DNA of 64,000 nt from Okapia johnstoni (lineage: Eukaryota > Chordata > Mammalia > Artiodactyla > Giraffidae). This document shows positions 43,283 to 54,540 of the stretch, piece by piece. The first letter of the stretch is position 1, and each line of letters begins with the position of its first letter. Below the pieces are notes generated by a model. That model ran no database searches. It saw only the letters and a list, made by a program, of their open reading frames with translations, and was not told where the DNA came from. The position numbers were made by a program, and so were the translations under genes. The stretch spans positions 6,758,001-6,822,000 of the forward strand of contig CM044309.1 of NCBI GenBank assembly GCA_024291935.2. Reading direction: 5' to 3'.

Positions 43283-46200
43283 TCTTCAGTTCAGTTCAGT
43301 TCAGTCGCTCAGTCATGTCCGACTCTTTGCAACCCCACGAACTGCAGCACTCCAGGCCTCCCTGTCCATCACCAACTCCCAGAGTTTACTCAAACCATGT
43401 CCACTGAGTTGGTGATGCCATCCAACCATCTCATCCTCTGTCGCCCCTTCTCCTCCTGCCTTCAATCTTTCCCAGCATCAGGGTCTTTTTCAAGGAGTCA
43501 GTTCTTCGCATCAGGTGGCCAAAGTATTGGAGCTTCAGCTTCAACATCAGACCTTCCAATAAACACCCAGGACTGCTCTCCTTTAGGATGGACTGGTTGG
43601 AACTCCTTGCAGTCCAAGGGACTCTCAAGAGTCTTTTCCAACACCACAGTCTGGAAGAATTAATTCTTCAGTGCTCAGACTTCATGATGGTCCAACTCTC
43701 ACATCCATATGTGACTATTGGGAAAATCATAGCTTTGACTATATGGACCTTTGTTTACAAAGTGATATCTCTGCTTTTTAATATGCTGCCTAAGTTTGTC
43801 AAAGCTTTTCTTCCAAGGAGCAGGCATCTTTTAATTTCATAGCTGCAGTCACCATATGCAGTGATTTTGGAGCCCAAGAAAATAGTCTGCCACTATTTCC
43901 ATTGTTTCCCCATCTATTTGCCGTGAAGTGATAGGACCAGATGACATGACCTTAGATTTTAAATGTTGAGTTTTAAGCCAGTTTTTTCACTCTCCTCTTT
44001 CACCTTCAACAAGAGGCTCTTTAGTTCTTCACTTTTTGCCATTCGAGTGGTGTCTTCTGCATATCTGAGGTTATTGATATTTCTCCTAGCAATCTTGATT
44101 CCAGCTTGTGCTTCATCCAATCCAGCATTTTGCACAATGTACTCTTCATAGAATTAAATAATCAGGGTGAAAATATACAGCCTTGATGTACTCCTTTCCT
44201 AATTTTGAAACAATACAGTTCTCCATATCCAGTTCTAACTGCTGCTTCTTGACCTGCATACAGGTTTCTCAGGAGGCAGGTAAGGTGGTCTGGTATTCCC
44301 ATCTCTTAAAGAATTTTCCACAGTTTGCTGTGATTCACACAGTCTAAGACTTTAGTGGAGTCAATGAGGCAGAAGTAGATGTTTTTCCAGAATTCCCTTG
44401 ATTTTTCTATGATCCAACAGATGTTGACAGCTTTATCTCTGGCTGCTCTGCCTTTTCTAAATCCAGTTTGTAAATCTGGAAGTTCTCAGTTCTGGTACTG
44501 TTGAAGCCTAACTTGAAGGATTTTGAGCATTACCTTGCTAGCATGTGAAATGAGTGCAATTATGGGATAGTTTGAACTTTCTTTAGCATTGCCTTTCTTT
44601 GGGACTGGAATGAAAACTGACCTTTTCCAGTCCTGAGTTTTCCATTGCTTAGTTTTCTAAATTTGCTGGCATATTGAATGCAGCACTTTAGGATTTTAAA
44701 TAGCTTTTAGGATTTGAAATAGCTCAGCTAGAATCCCATCACCTCCACTAGCTGTGTTTTTAGAAATGCTTCCTAAGGGTCACTTGACTTCACACTCCAG
44801 AATCTTGGTGAGTGAGCACACAATCGCGGTTGTCTGGGTCATTCAGACCTCTTTTGTGTAGCTCTTCTGTGTATTTTTGCACCTTTAATTTTTTAACATC
44901 TTCTGCTTTTGTCAAGTCCATACCATTTCTGTCCTTTATTGTGGTATCTTTGCATGAAATATTCCCTTGCGATCTCTAATTTTCTTGGAGAGATCTCTAG
45001 TCATTCCCAATCTATTGTTTTTCTCTATTTCTTTGCATTGTTTACTTAGGCAGGCTTTCTTTTCTCTCCTTGCTATTCTTTGGAACTCTGCATTCAGATG
45101 GGTATATCTTTCCTTTACTCCTTTGCCTCTCACTTCTCCTCTTTCTTCAGTTATTTGTAAGGCCTCCTCAGATACCCATTTTGACTTTTTCCATTTCTTT
45201 TTTCTTGGGATGGTTTTGATCATCACCTCCTGTAAAATGTTACAAACTTCCATCCATAGTTCTTCAGGCATTCTGTCTATCAGATCTAATCCCTTAAATC
45301 TATTTGTCACTTTCACTGTATTATCATAAAGGATTTTATTTAGGTCATCCTTGAATGGTCTAGTGTTTCCCCTACTTTCTTCAATTTAAGTCTGAATTTT
45401 GGAGTAAGGAGTTCACGATCTGAGCCACAATCAGGCCCTGGTCTTGTTTTGCTGATTATATAGAGCTTCTCCATCTCCGACTGCAAAGAATATAATCAAC
45501 CTGATTTTGGTATTAACCATCTGGTGATGTCATGTGTAGAGTCTTCTCTTGTGTTGTTGGAAGAGGGTATTTGCTATGACCAGTGCTTTCTCTTGGCAAA
45601 ACTCTGTTAGCCTTTGCCCTGTTTCATTTCGTTCAAGGCTAAACTTGCCTATTTCTCCAGGTATCTCTTGACTTCCTACATTTGCATTCCAGTCTCCTAT
45701 GATGAAAAGGACATCATTTTTCATTGTTAGTTCTAGGTCTTGTAGGTCTTCATAGAATTGTTCAACTTTAGCTTCTTCGGCATTAGCGGTTGGGGCATAG
45801 TCTTGGGTTACTATGATATTGAATGGTTCGCCTTGGAAACAAATTGAAATCATTCTGTCATTTTTGAGATTGCACCCAAGTTCTGCATTTCAGACTATTA
45901 TGTTGACTATGAGGGCTACTCCATTTCTTCTAATGGATTCTTGCCCGCAATAGTAGATATAATTGTCATCTGAATTAAATTCGTCCATTTTAGTTCACTG
46001 ATTCCTAAAATGCCAACGTTCACTCTTGCCATGTCCTGTTTGACCACTTCCAATTTACCTTGATTCATGGACCTAACATTTCAGTTTCTATGCAATCTTG
46101 TTCTTTGTAGCATCAGACTTTACTTTCACCACTAGACACATCCACCACTGGGCATTGTTTCTAATCTGGCTCAGCCTCTTTATTCCTCCTGGAGCTATTT

Positions 46201-46495
46201 ATCCAGTCTTCTGCAATAGCATATTACATACCTACCAAACCAAGGGTCCATCTTTAAGTGGCATATCTTTTGGCTTTTTCGTACTGTTCATGGGATTCTC
46301 AAGGTAAGAATGCTGAAGTGATTTGCCATTCCCTTCTCCAGTGGACCACGTTTTTTCAGAACTCTGCACCATGACTCGTCAGTCTTGGCTGGCTCTATAC
46401 AGCGTGACTCGTAGTTCATTAATTTACACAACGGTGTGATCCATGTGATCATTTTGGTTAGTTTTCTGTAACTGTGGTTTTCATTCTGTCTGCCC
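43283..46495 (-). mobile_element. BovB LINE, near full length, antisense
   Basis: About 3.2 kb. From the left: 3' terminus (cagttcagttcagttcagtc), reverse transcriptase (to about 45000), linker (44936-45316), endonuclease (about 45340-46050), and 5' UTR-like sequence to about 46495 ('tgccattcccttctccagtg', 'ggtttTcattctgtctgccc'). This is close to the usual BovB length, and it is the only copy here that keeps the 5' half. I could not find a target-site duplication, so the true 5' edge is uncertain. Confidence 0.88.
43431..45990 (-). pseudogene. BovB ORF2 polyprotein remnant, dead
   Basis: From the N-terminus: the AP-endonuclease-like part holds IIGDWNANVGSQ (GDFNA-type motif) at about 45660-45710. 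The SDH motif reads SDR because the His codon is CGT (complement at 45415-45417). The linker runs through 44936-45316. The reverse transcriptase has YADD changed to YAED (complement at 44052-44057). The C-terminal tail lies at 43431-43628. Many frameshifts and stops separate the open pieces. Loss of the His and of an active-site Asp means neither enzyme would work. Confidence 0.82.
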
Positions 46496-46837
46496 TCTTA
46501 CATATACTTTATATCCTTTATGTCTCATTCAATGAGTACTCAACAGAAAAATGTACCCTCTTTCTTATTCACAAATGTAATGTCATTTATCTTTATATCT
46601 CTATTGAAAAACAAATATTAGTTCTTTTATCAGTCTATGAATCTGTGTACCTCTCAGACATATGTTGAGTTATCAATATGAATATGATTAATCTATATCT
46701 AAATTTATGACACAGAATTAACAGTTCATAAATGTTGCTCCACGTACTTTTTGTATATATTTACCTTTTATTGTTTTTTTATTTACAAATTTACAAAAAT
46801 CACATATATTTTTATATATTTACCTTTTATTATTACT

Positions 46838-47156
46838 AGGGATTCCCTGGTGGCTCAACTGGTAAAGTATCTGCCTACAATGCAGGTGACTCTGGTTCGA
46901 TTCCTGGGTTGGGAAGATCCCCTGGAGAAGGGATAGGCTACCCACTCCAGTATTTGGGGGCTTCCCTTGTGGCTCAGCTGCTAAAGAATCTGCCCACAAT
47001 GCGGCAGACCTGGGTTTGATCCCTGGGTTGGGAAGATTCCCTGGAGAAAGGAATGGCTATCCACTCCAGGATTCTGACCTGGAGAATTCCATGGACTGTA
47101 TAGTGCATGGGGTAACAAAGAATCAGACACAGCTGAGTGATTTTCACTTTCACTTC
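46838..47156 (+). mobile_element. Tandem Bov-tA dimer, 12-bp TSD
   Basis: A first tRNA-like unit (gggattccctggtggctcaa to 'ctccagtatttggggg') is followed by a complete Bov-tA (ggcttcccttgtggctcagc to 'ctgagtgattttcacttt'). accttttattat flanks it at 46822-46833 and 47157-47168. It has the same architecture as 3907-4238, including the 'gactgtatag' tail variant, so this is a recurring dimeric subfamily. Confidence 0.92.
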
Positions 47157-47296
47157 ACCTTTTATTATGGACAATGCTAAATACATCTAAAAGTAGAAAA
47201 AATAGTATATATACTTCCTTGCACCCATCATCCAGCTTCAGTAGTTTTCAACTTATAACCAATTTGTTTCATCTATATCCCCCACCTACTTCTCTA

Positions 47297-47440
47297 CCTC
47301 TAAAGTGTTTTGTTATTTTTAATTAAAGTATAGCTGCTTCACAATACTATGCTAGCTTCTGCCATACAGTGAAGTGAATCAGCTATATGTAAGCATACCT
47401 CCCTTCCATCTGGACCTCCTGCCCACTGCCTACCCCTCAA
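47297..47440 (-). mobile_element. L1 3' UTR, antisense fragment
   Basis: 'ttaattaaagtatagctgct' and 'gccatacagtgaagtgaatc' are the complement of the L1 3' UTR. It lies head-on against the sense L1 piece that follows. Confidence 0.6.
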
Positions 47441-47444
47441 GGAG

Positions 47445-47765
47445 TGAAATTGGGTCATTTGTAGAGACATGAGTGAACCTAGAGTTGTCACACGGAGTGA
47501 AGTAAGTCAGATAGAGAAAAAAACATTATATAGTAAGACATATATGTGGAATCTAGAAAAATGGTACTGATGAACCTGTGTGCAGGGCAGGAATGGAGAA
47601 GTAGACCCAAGAACGGACATGTGAACACAAGGAGGAGGAGCCAGGTGGGATGAACTGGGAGACTGAGACTGACGTCTGTTCCTTGTCACATGGAAGACAG
47701 GGCTCATGGGAACCTGCTGTGCATCAGGGAGTCCAGCTCAATCCGTGTGTTCAATACTTCCTTAT
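47445..47765 (+). mobile_element. L1 3' region, sense
   Basis: 'gtagagacatgagtgaacct', 'agtgaagtaagtcagataga' and 'ctagaaaaatggtactgatg' belong to the end of L1 ORF2 and the 3' UTR. Confidence 0.78.
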
Positions 47766-47814
47766 GTGCTACGTAGAGAATATCAAGGGAAAACACTATT
47801 CAAAAATCCAGGAT

Positions 47815-47893
47815 GTATAAACCAGACACACCCAGGTGTCCTGCATGCATGGCAAGCAGATTCTTTACTGTCTGAGCTACCAGGGAAGCCCAC
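47815..47893 (-). mobile_element. Bov-tA head fragment, antisense
   Basis: 'ggtgtcctgcatgcatggca', 'gcagattctttactgtctga' and 'gctaccagggaagcc' are the complement of the tRNA-like head. The Bov-A body is absent. Confidence 0.8.
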
Positions 47894-47894
47894 A

Positions 47895-49420
47895 AACCAG
47901 GTACAAACAAGCACACAAAGTTAAGCTGACCAAACATTGGGATACTGTTTTCTGTGAAGAGCTAAAAACTAGTGATGTTGCCTTTTTCTCCAACATTTTT
48001 TACATTTTAAACCTCAAAACAACCTTTGAGGTTGGTACTTTTGAATAATTAAGAGTACCAGCAGTGTCCAGACACTTCTAATTATATGATCCTGGACACA
48101 TTTCTGAACCTCAGTCACAACATCTATACATGAGGACTCTAAAATTTCTTATATCATAGAGCTATTATGAGAATTAAATAAGCCATTTGGCCTTGCTATT
48201 CTTTTTGACATACACTGGAATCTCTGGTTTCTAGTCCTAAGGGATGATATTTTCATACAAAATATGAAAATAGTCAGCTTACGTAAAGTCCTTTATCTCT
48301 TTAACACAGTCAGATTTTTCCTGGCTGTGCAGTAAACCTGGAAAAATATGACTGCTTTCCTTAACTTTCTCTTGTCTATCCACCTTACCTAGAATTTTGA
48401 ATTCAATGATTTTGTGATTGCTTTTACCTATACAAGATATCCACCTGCCTTAAGATCCACCACTGTTCACCAGACACAAAAAGAAAGAAAAAGGGCATCT
48501 GTCCTCCTCGTTCTAGCTTGCTTCTGCTTAGGGGATGCCCCCAGGGAATGCAGTGGGGAAAGAGCTGCTCTGAGGAACGCCTGCAGGGGACGCAGCCTGC
48601 TTAACAGTCTGTAGACTCATATGTTGTCCTTTGTCAGCCAGCTGGGTCAAGTTCCCCATTAGCGATTCTAAGAGTTCAGCCCATCAAGACACATGATTCA
48701 TTCATTCAGATGAGCATTTGTCTTGATAAACTGACCTTTTTCATTCTCTCCTCCTGATACACAAGCCCATTATTATTCACTCATACCTTTCACAAAATTT
48801 TACAGGTACTCCCTCTGAAAAAGGATTGAGCTAGGTTCTAGTTACAAAAGAATGAACAAGATTTATCCCTGGTCTCAAGGAGGTTCTGCTCTATCACGGT
48901 AAATCTTCATTAAACAAAGCTCAATCTGTATGTCTCTTTCTCATTAGAAGCAATATACTCCTCACTTCTGCTTTGCTGGCCTCAGAAGTGAATAAACACA
49001 AATGATACATATGGACAGACCACATACTTTTGTACTGTTTCGTTTTGACCAACACTTTTCTAGAACAATAGCCCGATAGCTGTTGTTCCAGTAAAAATCT
49101 GGATTCTAAAACTAAAACCTTTGTTTTCCTGTTTTTACTCATATTTCCTACATTTCTTTATACAATATGTACCAGAACTATCAGTTATTATATTTTGTTA
49201 CCTCCAATTAGGGCTTTGCAAATTTATTATGAAACTTCAGCATCTCAGAGATTGTACTCACACTATTTACTGTTGAACTTGTTAGCTTCATTTTTACTGA
49301 GGCAAATGTTTCTTAAAAGAAAAACATGCTAAGGTCAACATGGAATGATACATTCAACCTCAATCAACTGTGTCTTTGTTTTCACACCTCACAGTGGAGC
49401 TTTCTATGCTTTCTCACCCA
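47895..49420. other. Mostly single-copy DNA; MIR near start
   Basis: A sense MIR trace lies at about 48085-48200 ('acatttctgaacctcagtca', 'gctattatgagaattaaata'). The rest is unassigned and has no gene signal. Confidence 0.5.
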
Positions 49421-49423
49421 ATT

Positions 49424-50083
49424 TGTTGTTGTTTAGTCGCTCAGTTGTGTCCAACTCTTTGCGACCGCACGGACTGCAGCACGCCAGGCTTCCCTGTCCG
49501 TCACCAACTCCTGGAGCTTGCTCAAACTCAAGTCCATTGAGTCGGTGATGCCATCCAACCATCTCATCCTCTGCCGTCCCCTTCTCCTCCTCCCTTTGAT
49601 CTTTCCCAGCATCATGGTCTTTTCAAATGAGTCAGCTCTTTGAGTCAAGTAGCCAAAGCATTGGAACTTCAGCTTCAGATCAGTCCCTCCAATAAATATT
49701 CAGGACTGATTTCCTTTAGGATGGACTGGTTGGATCTCCTTGCATTCCAAGGAGCCTCAAGAGTCTACTCCAACACCACATTCAAAAGCATCAATTCTTC
49801 AGCACTCAGCTTTCTTTATGGTCCAACTCTCATATTCATGCATGACTACTGGAAAAACCATAGCTTTGACTAGACAGATCTTTGTTGGCAAAGCAATGTC
49901 TCTGCTTTTTAACATGCTGTCTAGGTTTGTCATAGCTTTTCTTCCAAGGAGCAAGCATCTTTTAATTTCATGGCTGCAGTTACCATGTGCAGTGATTTTG
50001 GAGCCTGAGAAAATAAAGTCTGTCACTTTAGTTGTCCCCTCACTTCATGGCAAATAGATGGGAAACAATGGAAACAGTGACAG
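49424..50083 (-). mobile_element. BovB LINE with twin-priming inversion
   Basis: Antisense BovB runs from its 3' terminus (49424) to 50027 ('aaagtctgtcact'). After a 6-bp filler, a 50-bp sense piece (50034-50083, 'cacttcatggcaaatagatg' to 'agtgacag') carries the adjacent upstream part of BovB in reverse. The two arms share only the 8-bp ctgtcact/agtgacag at the switch, as expected for twin priming. Reverse transcriptase tail frames survive in pieces at 49433-49648 and 49799-50026. Confidence 0.88.
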
Positions 50084-50294
50084 CATGATTCAAAGGGCAC
50101 AAAATTGTGTTTCCCATCCAGATGTTACAATATGTGACTTTTTACTACTAAAGATTCGTTCCTTTGGATTGTGCTTCTTATCTGCTTTCGGTACTGGCCA
50201 ACAACAGGCTAATTCACACCAAAGAATCAAAGGGTTATGTTCCAACAAGGATTTCATTGCCATGAATACTTTAGTGAAGATTTTTCTTCATTAT

Positions 50295-50445
50295 TTTTAG
50301 TAATACTATCAACCGTTTATTGATAGTCTAATACATACGAAGATACTAGACATTTCACAGTTCTGTTATTTAATCTGTAAAACAACCCTGCAAAACACAA
50401 GCTGTTGTCATCCATATTTTACAGGTGAGAAGCACTTTAGAAGAG
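50295..50445 (-). repeat. MIR SINE, antisense
   Basis: 'accgtttattgatagtctaa', 'tctgtaaaacaaccctgcaa' and 'ccatattttacaggtgagaa' are the complement of MIR. Confidence 0.7.
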
Positions 50446-50590
50446 TCGTGAAGGAGCACTGGCCTTGAGGAGGGATATACATGATAAAAATTTCAAATTC
50501 ATCTCTTAATAGAAATGTGTCCTTGGAAGATGTACAGAGTTTCACCTATAAAAACAATGGTAATGGTACTTTTCTCCCAAGCTTGCTATA

Positions 50591-50867
50591 TATATATTTT
50601 TAATAAATTTATTTATTTTAGTTGGGGTAATTACGTTACAATATTGTAGTGGTTTTTGCCATACATTGACATGAATCAGCCATGGGTTTACATGTGTTCC
50701 CCATCCTGAACCCCCCTCCCACCTCCCTCCCCATCCCATCCCTCTGGGTCATCCCACTGCCCCAGCCCTGAGCATTTGTCTCATGCATCGAACCTGGAAT
50801 GGTGTTCTGTTTCACATATGATAATATACATGTTTCAATGCTCTTCTCTCAGAACGTCCCACCCTCA
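50591..50867 (-). mobile_element. Short L1 3' end, antisense, 15-bp TSD
   Basis: A T-rich start (the reversed tail) is followed by 'aattacgttacaatattgta', 'catcctgaacccccctccca' and 'atacatgtttcaatgctctt', the complement of the ruminant L1 3' UTR. cccaagcttgctata (50576-50590) and cccaggcttgctata (50868-50882) are a 15-bp duplication with one mismatch. Confidence 0.93.
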
Positions 50868-50889
50868 CCCAGGCTTGCTATAAAAAGTA

Positions 50890-52435
50890 AATATGCTTTA
50901 CATGGAGTCTAAAGTACAGAGGCTGTATAAGGGTAGATAAAGAAACAATAATCAGAAGTCAAATAAGCTACACAAGTCAGCAGCTAACGAGATTCCCATA
51001 TCCTGGAGGACTTCTGCTACATTATGGTGGTTTTGGCAAAGGATACGCATATCTCTGTATCTCTGAGTGCTTCATCTAAATCAATTTGGATAAATAAATA
51101 TAAAACAGGAAGGCAGTTTTCATTAGAATAACAACAGCAGCAACAAACACACTGCAAGTTTAACTGCCGTCCCTCAGAACAGTCTGTCCTTTTCTACCCT
51201 GGGTTGTTAAGGTCAACTGGAGATTTAGTGATGGCAGCCTCCTTTCTCTTCCCTGGCTTCACGTGGTCTGCCCATCAGTCTGTGACACTAGCTTTCCTGT
51301 ATTAGAAGCTCTGTGAGTCAGGGCCAGTGATCAGGCTGAGTCATTAAGCAGTGATGCAGCTCTGAGACTCCGAAGATAGCAATTAAAAATGACCTTTGTT
51401 GGTGCATTAGGCGTCTCCATGCCCTGACTCTCTACCTTCAGTATCAGCAAAGAAGTTACTGCCTGGGCCATGAGAAGAAAATGTAATTACTGAGAAAAAT
51501 ATGACTATACAAGTGAAGAGAAAGAGGAGAGGGAAAGTGTCTCACTCGAGCTACATTTGGTACTGGACATAAACCTTCCATTTTGTTTTCTCATTTGTTC
51601 AAATCTGCACGACAAAGAACTGTTTATTTAGAACTCAAACTTTTAAGTGCTCATGAAAAGACTCCTTTTCGCTCTAATTGGCATTTTTTTCTCATTTAGC
51701 CATCTATATTGTCTCCAGACACAGTCTTTTCTGTCTAGCTCTTTGCAACAATTATCAAAATAATCAACAACTCTAAGAAAACAAGTTGCTTTTTCTTACC
51801 CTCTTCTATTACTTTCTTTAGAAACATAAGAGACAGTCCATCTCATCATTATCAAATTACAGTTATTGCAACAGGATTTTTTTCCATATAACACTAAGCC
51901 TGTTATAATATTCTCTCATGTTAATGCTCAGGTCTAAACAAGTTTCCCAAGTAAGAAAAGAAAGTAGAAATCATCAACCAGCTTCCTCTTTACTGATTGT
52001 TCTGTTTTTTTGAAGAAGCAAACCTTCTCCTTTGGTAAAATATGCCAGTTGGTTCTGACAAACACTCATGAAACTCCTGTCTTCTTGAAAATAGCAAATA
52101 TCTGAAAATACACTAAATTTTTCATAGATTATAAAAACTTAGTTGGAACAGGTGTGCTCTCAGAGGCCAAACTTCCCAAGTTCCAGCCCTGCTTTTCCAG
52201 TGATCTCTCTGGCATTATCAGGTGGAAGTCCTGCGAAAACCTTATTATACTCAGCTCGTTCAAACCTGAAATCTCCACCCTGTTCTCCAACCTTCCTCTG
52301 ACAGAAAAGGGCATCCTCAACTTGCTTTGCCAATGTCTTCAGATGCTCCCTCCTCTTTGCTTTAATGCAGTTCATCACCGAGTGCTGTGTCTTTGAGTCA
52401 ATAGCTCTTACCTGTCTCCTCTCTTCCAGACTCTT
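50890..52435. other. Single-copy DNA, possible conserved block
   Basis: No mobile element recognised. About 51130-51500 is less AT-rich than its surroundings, has no repeat wording, and contains 'aattaaaaatgacctttgtt'. It may be conserved non-coding DNA. The 118-codon antisense frame at 52160-52516 overlaps the start of the L2 and has no domain I recognise. Confidence 0.45.
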
Positions 52436-52439
52436 TGTT

Positions 52440-52860
52440 TGACCCTTGCTATCTCTCAAATGACCTATTGCAGAAACCTCATCACTGGTCTTCGTCACTC
52501 CTCTAGTATACTTCACTTAGTCACCAGCATTATCTTCCCAAAATGCAGAATTTCTAGCTCCCTACAGAATACAGTCAGGACAAAGCCTAGCATTCATCAC
52601 CTCTCTGATCCCATCTCATTCCATCCTCCCCACATGGCAGATGACAGAGCCACAGTGGAAAATTCCCAGTGGCCCCAATATGTTCCCACTTCCTAGACAG
52701 TCTGCCTTTGTTGAAGGTAACCTCTTTTCCTGGAATACTCGGCCAGCCTATCTCAATGGTCAGTATACCCCCTCCTTCTTGATGCTTTCCCTGACTTGTC
52801 AAAGTCAAATCCCTCTTTGACTCATCCCGGTGAACATTATAGTTCTTCACAGTAGCCAAT

Positions 52861-52862
<2 letters not shown>
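52440..52862 (+). repeat. L2 LINE, sense, part 1
   Basis: 'accagcattatcttcccaaa', 'gtcaggacaaagcctagcat' and 'ctttccctgacttgtcaaag' follow the L2 3' coding and UTR order. Its continuation appears after the BovB at 53390. Confidence 0.6.

Positions 52863-52863
<1 letters not shown>

Positions 52864-52921
<58 letters not shown>
52864..52921. repeat. AT dinucleotide microsatellite, about 29 units
   Basis: An uninterrupted AT run of about 58 bp, between L2 wording on the left and unassigned DNA on the right. Pure runs this long are usually length-variable between individuals. Confidence 0.97.
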
Positions 52922-52924
<3 letters not shown>

Positions 52925-53011
52925 TCAAATAATATCCCTTCCCCACTTAAATGTTTATAGGCTTCCACCAAACTCAAAGTAATTAATTAGACACTTCTAA
53001 CCACAATACCT

Positions 53012-53388
53012 TCAAACTGTGGTGCTGGAGAAGACTCTTGAGAGTCCCTTGGACAGCAAGGAGATCAAACCAGTCAATCTTAAGGGAAATCAACCCTGAA
53101 AACTCATTGGAAGGACTGAAGCTGAAGCTGAATCTCCAGTATTTTGGTCATCTGATGTGGACAGGTGACTCTTTGGAAAAGTCCCTGATGCTGGGAAAGA
53201 TTGAGGGCAGAGGGAGTAGAGGGCATCAGAGGATGAGATGGCTGGATGGCATCACCGATGCAATGGACATGAACTTGGGCAAACTTTGGGAGACGGTGAG
53301 GGACAGGGAGGCCTGGCATGCTGCAGTGCATAGGGTTGCAAAGAGTCAGACACGCCTGGGCAACTGAACAGCAACAACAACCTCAATT
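53012..53388 (+). mobile_element. BovB 3' end, sense
   Basis: It begins within the [15 protein letters not shown] region (aactgtggtgctggagaaga) and ends 'tgggcaactgaacagcaac' with AAC repeats. An open frame (about 53015-53367) covers the last 110 or so residues of the reverse transcriptase tail ([11 protein letters not shown] to [11 protein letters not shown]) without a stop. Only the C-terminal tail is present, so it has no catalytic residues. Confidence 0.92.
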
Positions 53389-53389
53389 A

Positions 53390-53990
53390 ACAAGACTTTG
53401 CGCTTTTGGCTCTTGTCTATGTCTCCATACCTCATGTTACCCTGCTTGGCTTTCCCATCTCTTTATGCTTCTGCCACAGTCTCATTTTTATTCTTTAAAA
53501 CGCCAAACCATCCCCACCTCATTGCCCTTGCACTTGCCATGCACTCTACTTGGAATACTTTTTCCAAACATCTTAACATGATTAACTTCTACAGGCTTTC
53601 AGAAGGCCTTCAAGAAAGTAGCTAACAACAACTAGGTATCACAAAACTCTACATTTTCTTTCTAGTATGAGTTTCTATCTATAGCTAAATCTTTGTGTTT
53701 CTGGTCTCCTTCAAGCCCCTTGAGGACAGGTAACTTATCCTTTTGTTTACCTCTGAAAACTCTGCACCTAATACAGAAGATGACACATTCAATAAATGCT
53801 TATTAAAAGAAGTAAATGATAAAACAGAGATTTCATTACACATAGTGTTGAATTTCATTAAATTGTATGCCTGTTTAATTTTCACCCGAGATTGTAAACT
53901 TCTTGAGAGCTAGGGACAATATATTAATTATATATTCCCCCCATAGTATCTAGGATATCAGATTGCCAAGTAGGTATTCAGTAAAATTCT
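53390..53990 (+). repeat. L2 LINE, sense, part 2
   Basis: 'gcccttgcacttgccatgca', 'tacttggaatactttttcc', 'aagccccttgaggacaggta' and 'ttcaataaatgcttattaaa' give the L2 3' end. A second L2-like tail is seen at 53895-53990. Confidence 0.65.
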
Positions 53991-54074
53991 CTGATTGGAA
54001 TTGATTGAGTAACTCTGTCCTTCCTAAGCTATACTTATTTTCCCAAATGTATAAGTCGGTGAATTCAGGAAACC

Positions 54075-54230
54075 TTGGCCCCAGCCTCAGCTCTGCCACT
54101 TAAGAACTATGCGACCATTGTCAAGTTGCTAAATTTCTGAGTCACACTGATGTCTCATATGAAAAATACGAATGATGAATGCCTCTGCCTAATACACATG
54201 GTAATTATGAGGATTAAATGGTGTGTGTGT
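54075..54230 (+). repeat. MIR SINE
   Basis: 'cagcctcagctctgccactt', 'ctaaatttctgagtcacact' and 'aattatgaggattaaatgg' are sense MIR. Confidence 0.8.
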
Positions 54231-54294
54231 TTTTCTCTCAGATTAAACTACAAACTCTTCCTCATCTTTATAGAGCAACCTCACACTTTCGCAC

Positions 54295-54540
54295 ACAGAT
54301 CAGTCAACAATAGCCACCATTTATTGAGCGCCTACTATGGGACAGACTCTAATAGGCATCTTTCATAGGACACATTAATTTGATTCTTAAAACCACCATG
54401 CAAAACTAAATATTAGTATGTTCATTTTATAGAGAAGAAAAATTGACACCTACAGAAATGAAAAAATTTGCATAAGACCATAGAGTTAGTCACTGTCTAT
54501 GCTGGGATTTGATTACAAGTCTGTATGAACAACTAATTTT
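54295..54540 (-). repeat. MIR SINE, antisense
   Basis: 'ccatttattgagcgcctact', 'gttcattttatagagaagaa' and 'catagagttagtcactgtct' are antisense MIR. Confidence 0.8.

Noticed and set aside
52587..52946. 119-codon antisense frame with a long Ile-Tyr repeat.
   Set aside because: The repeat is the translated AT microsatellite joined to L2 sequence.
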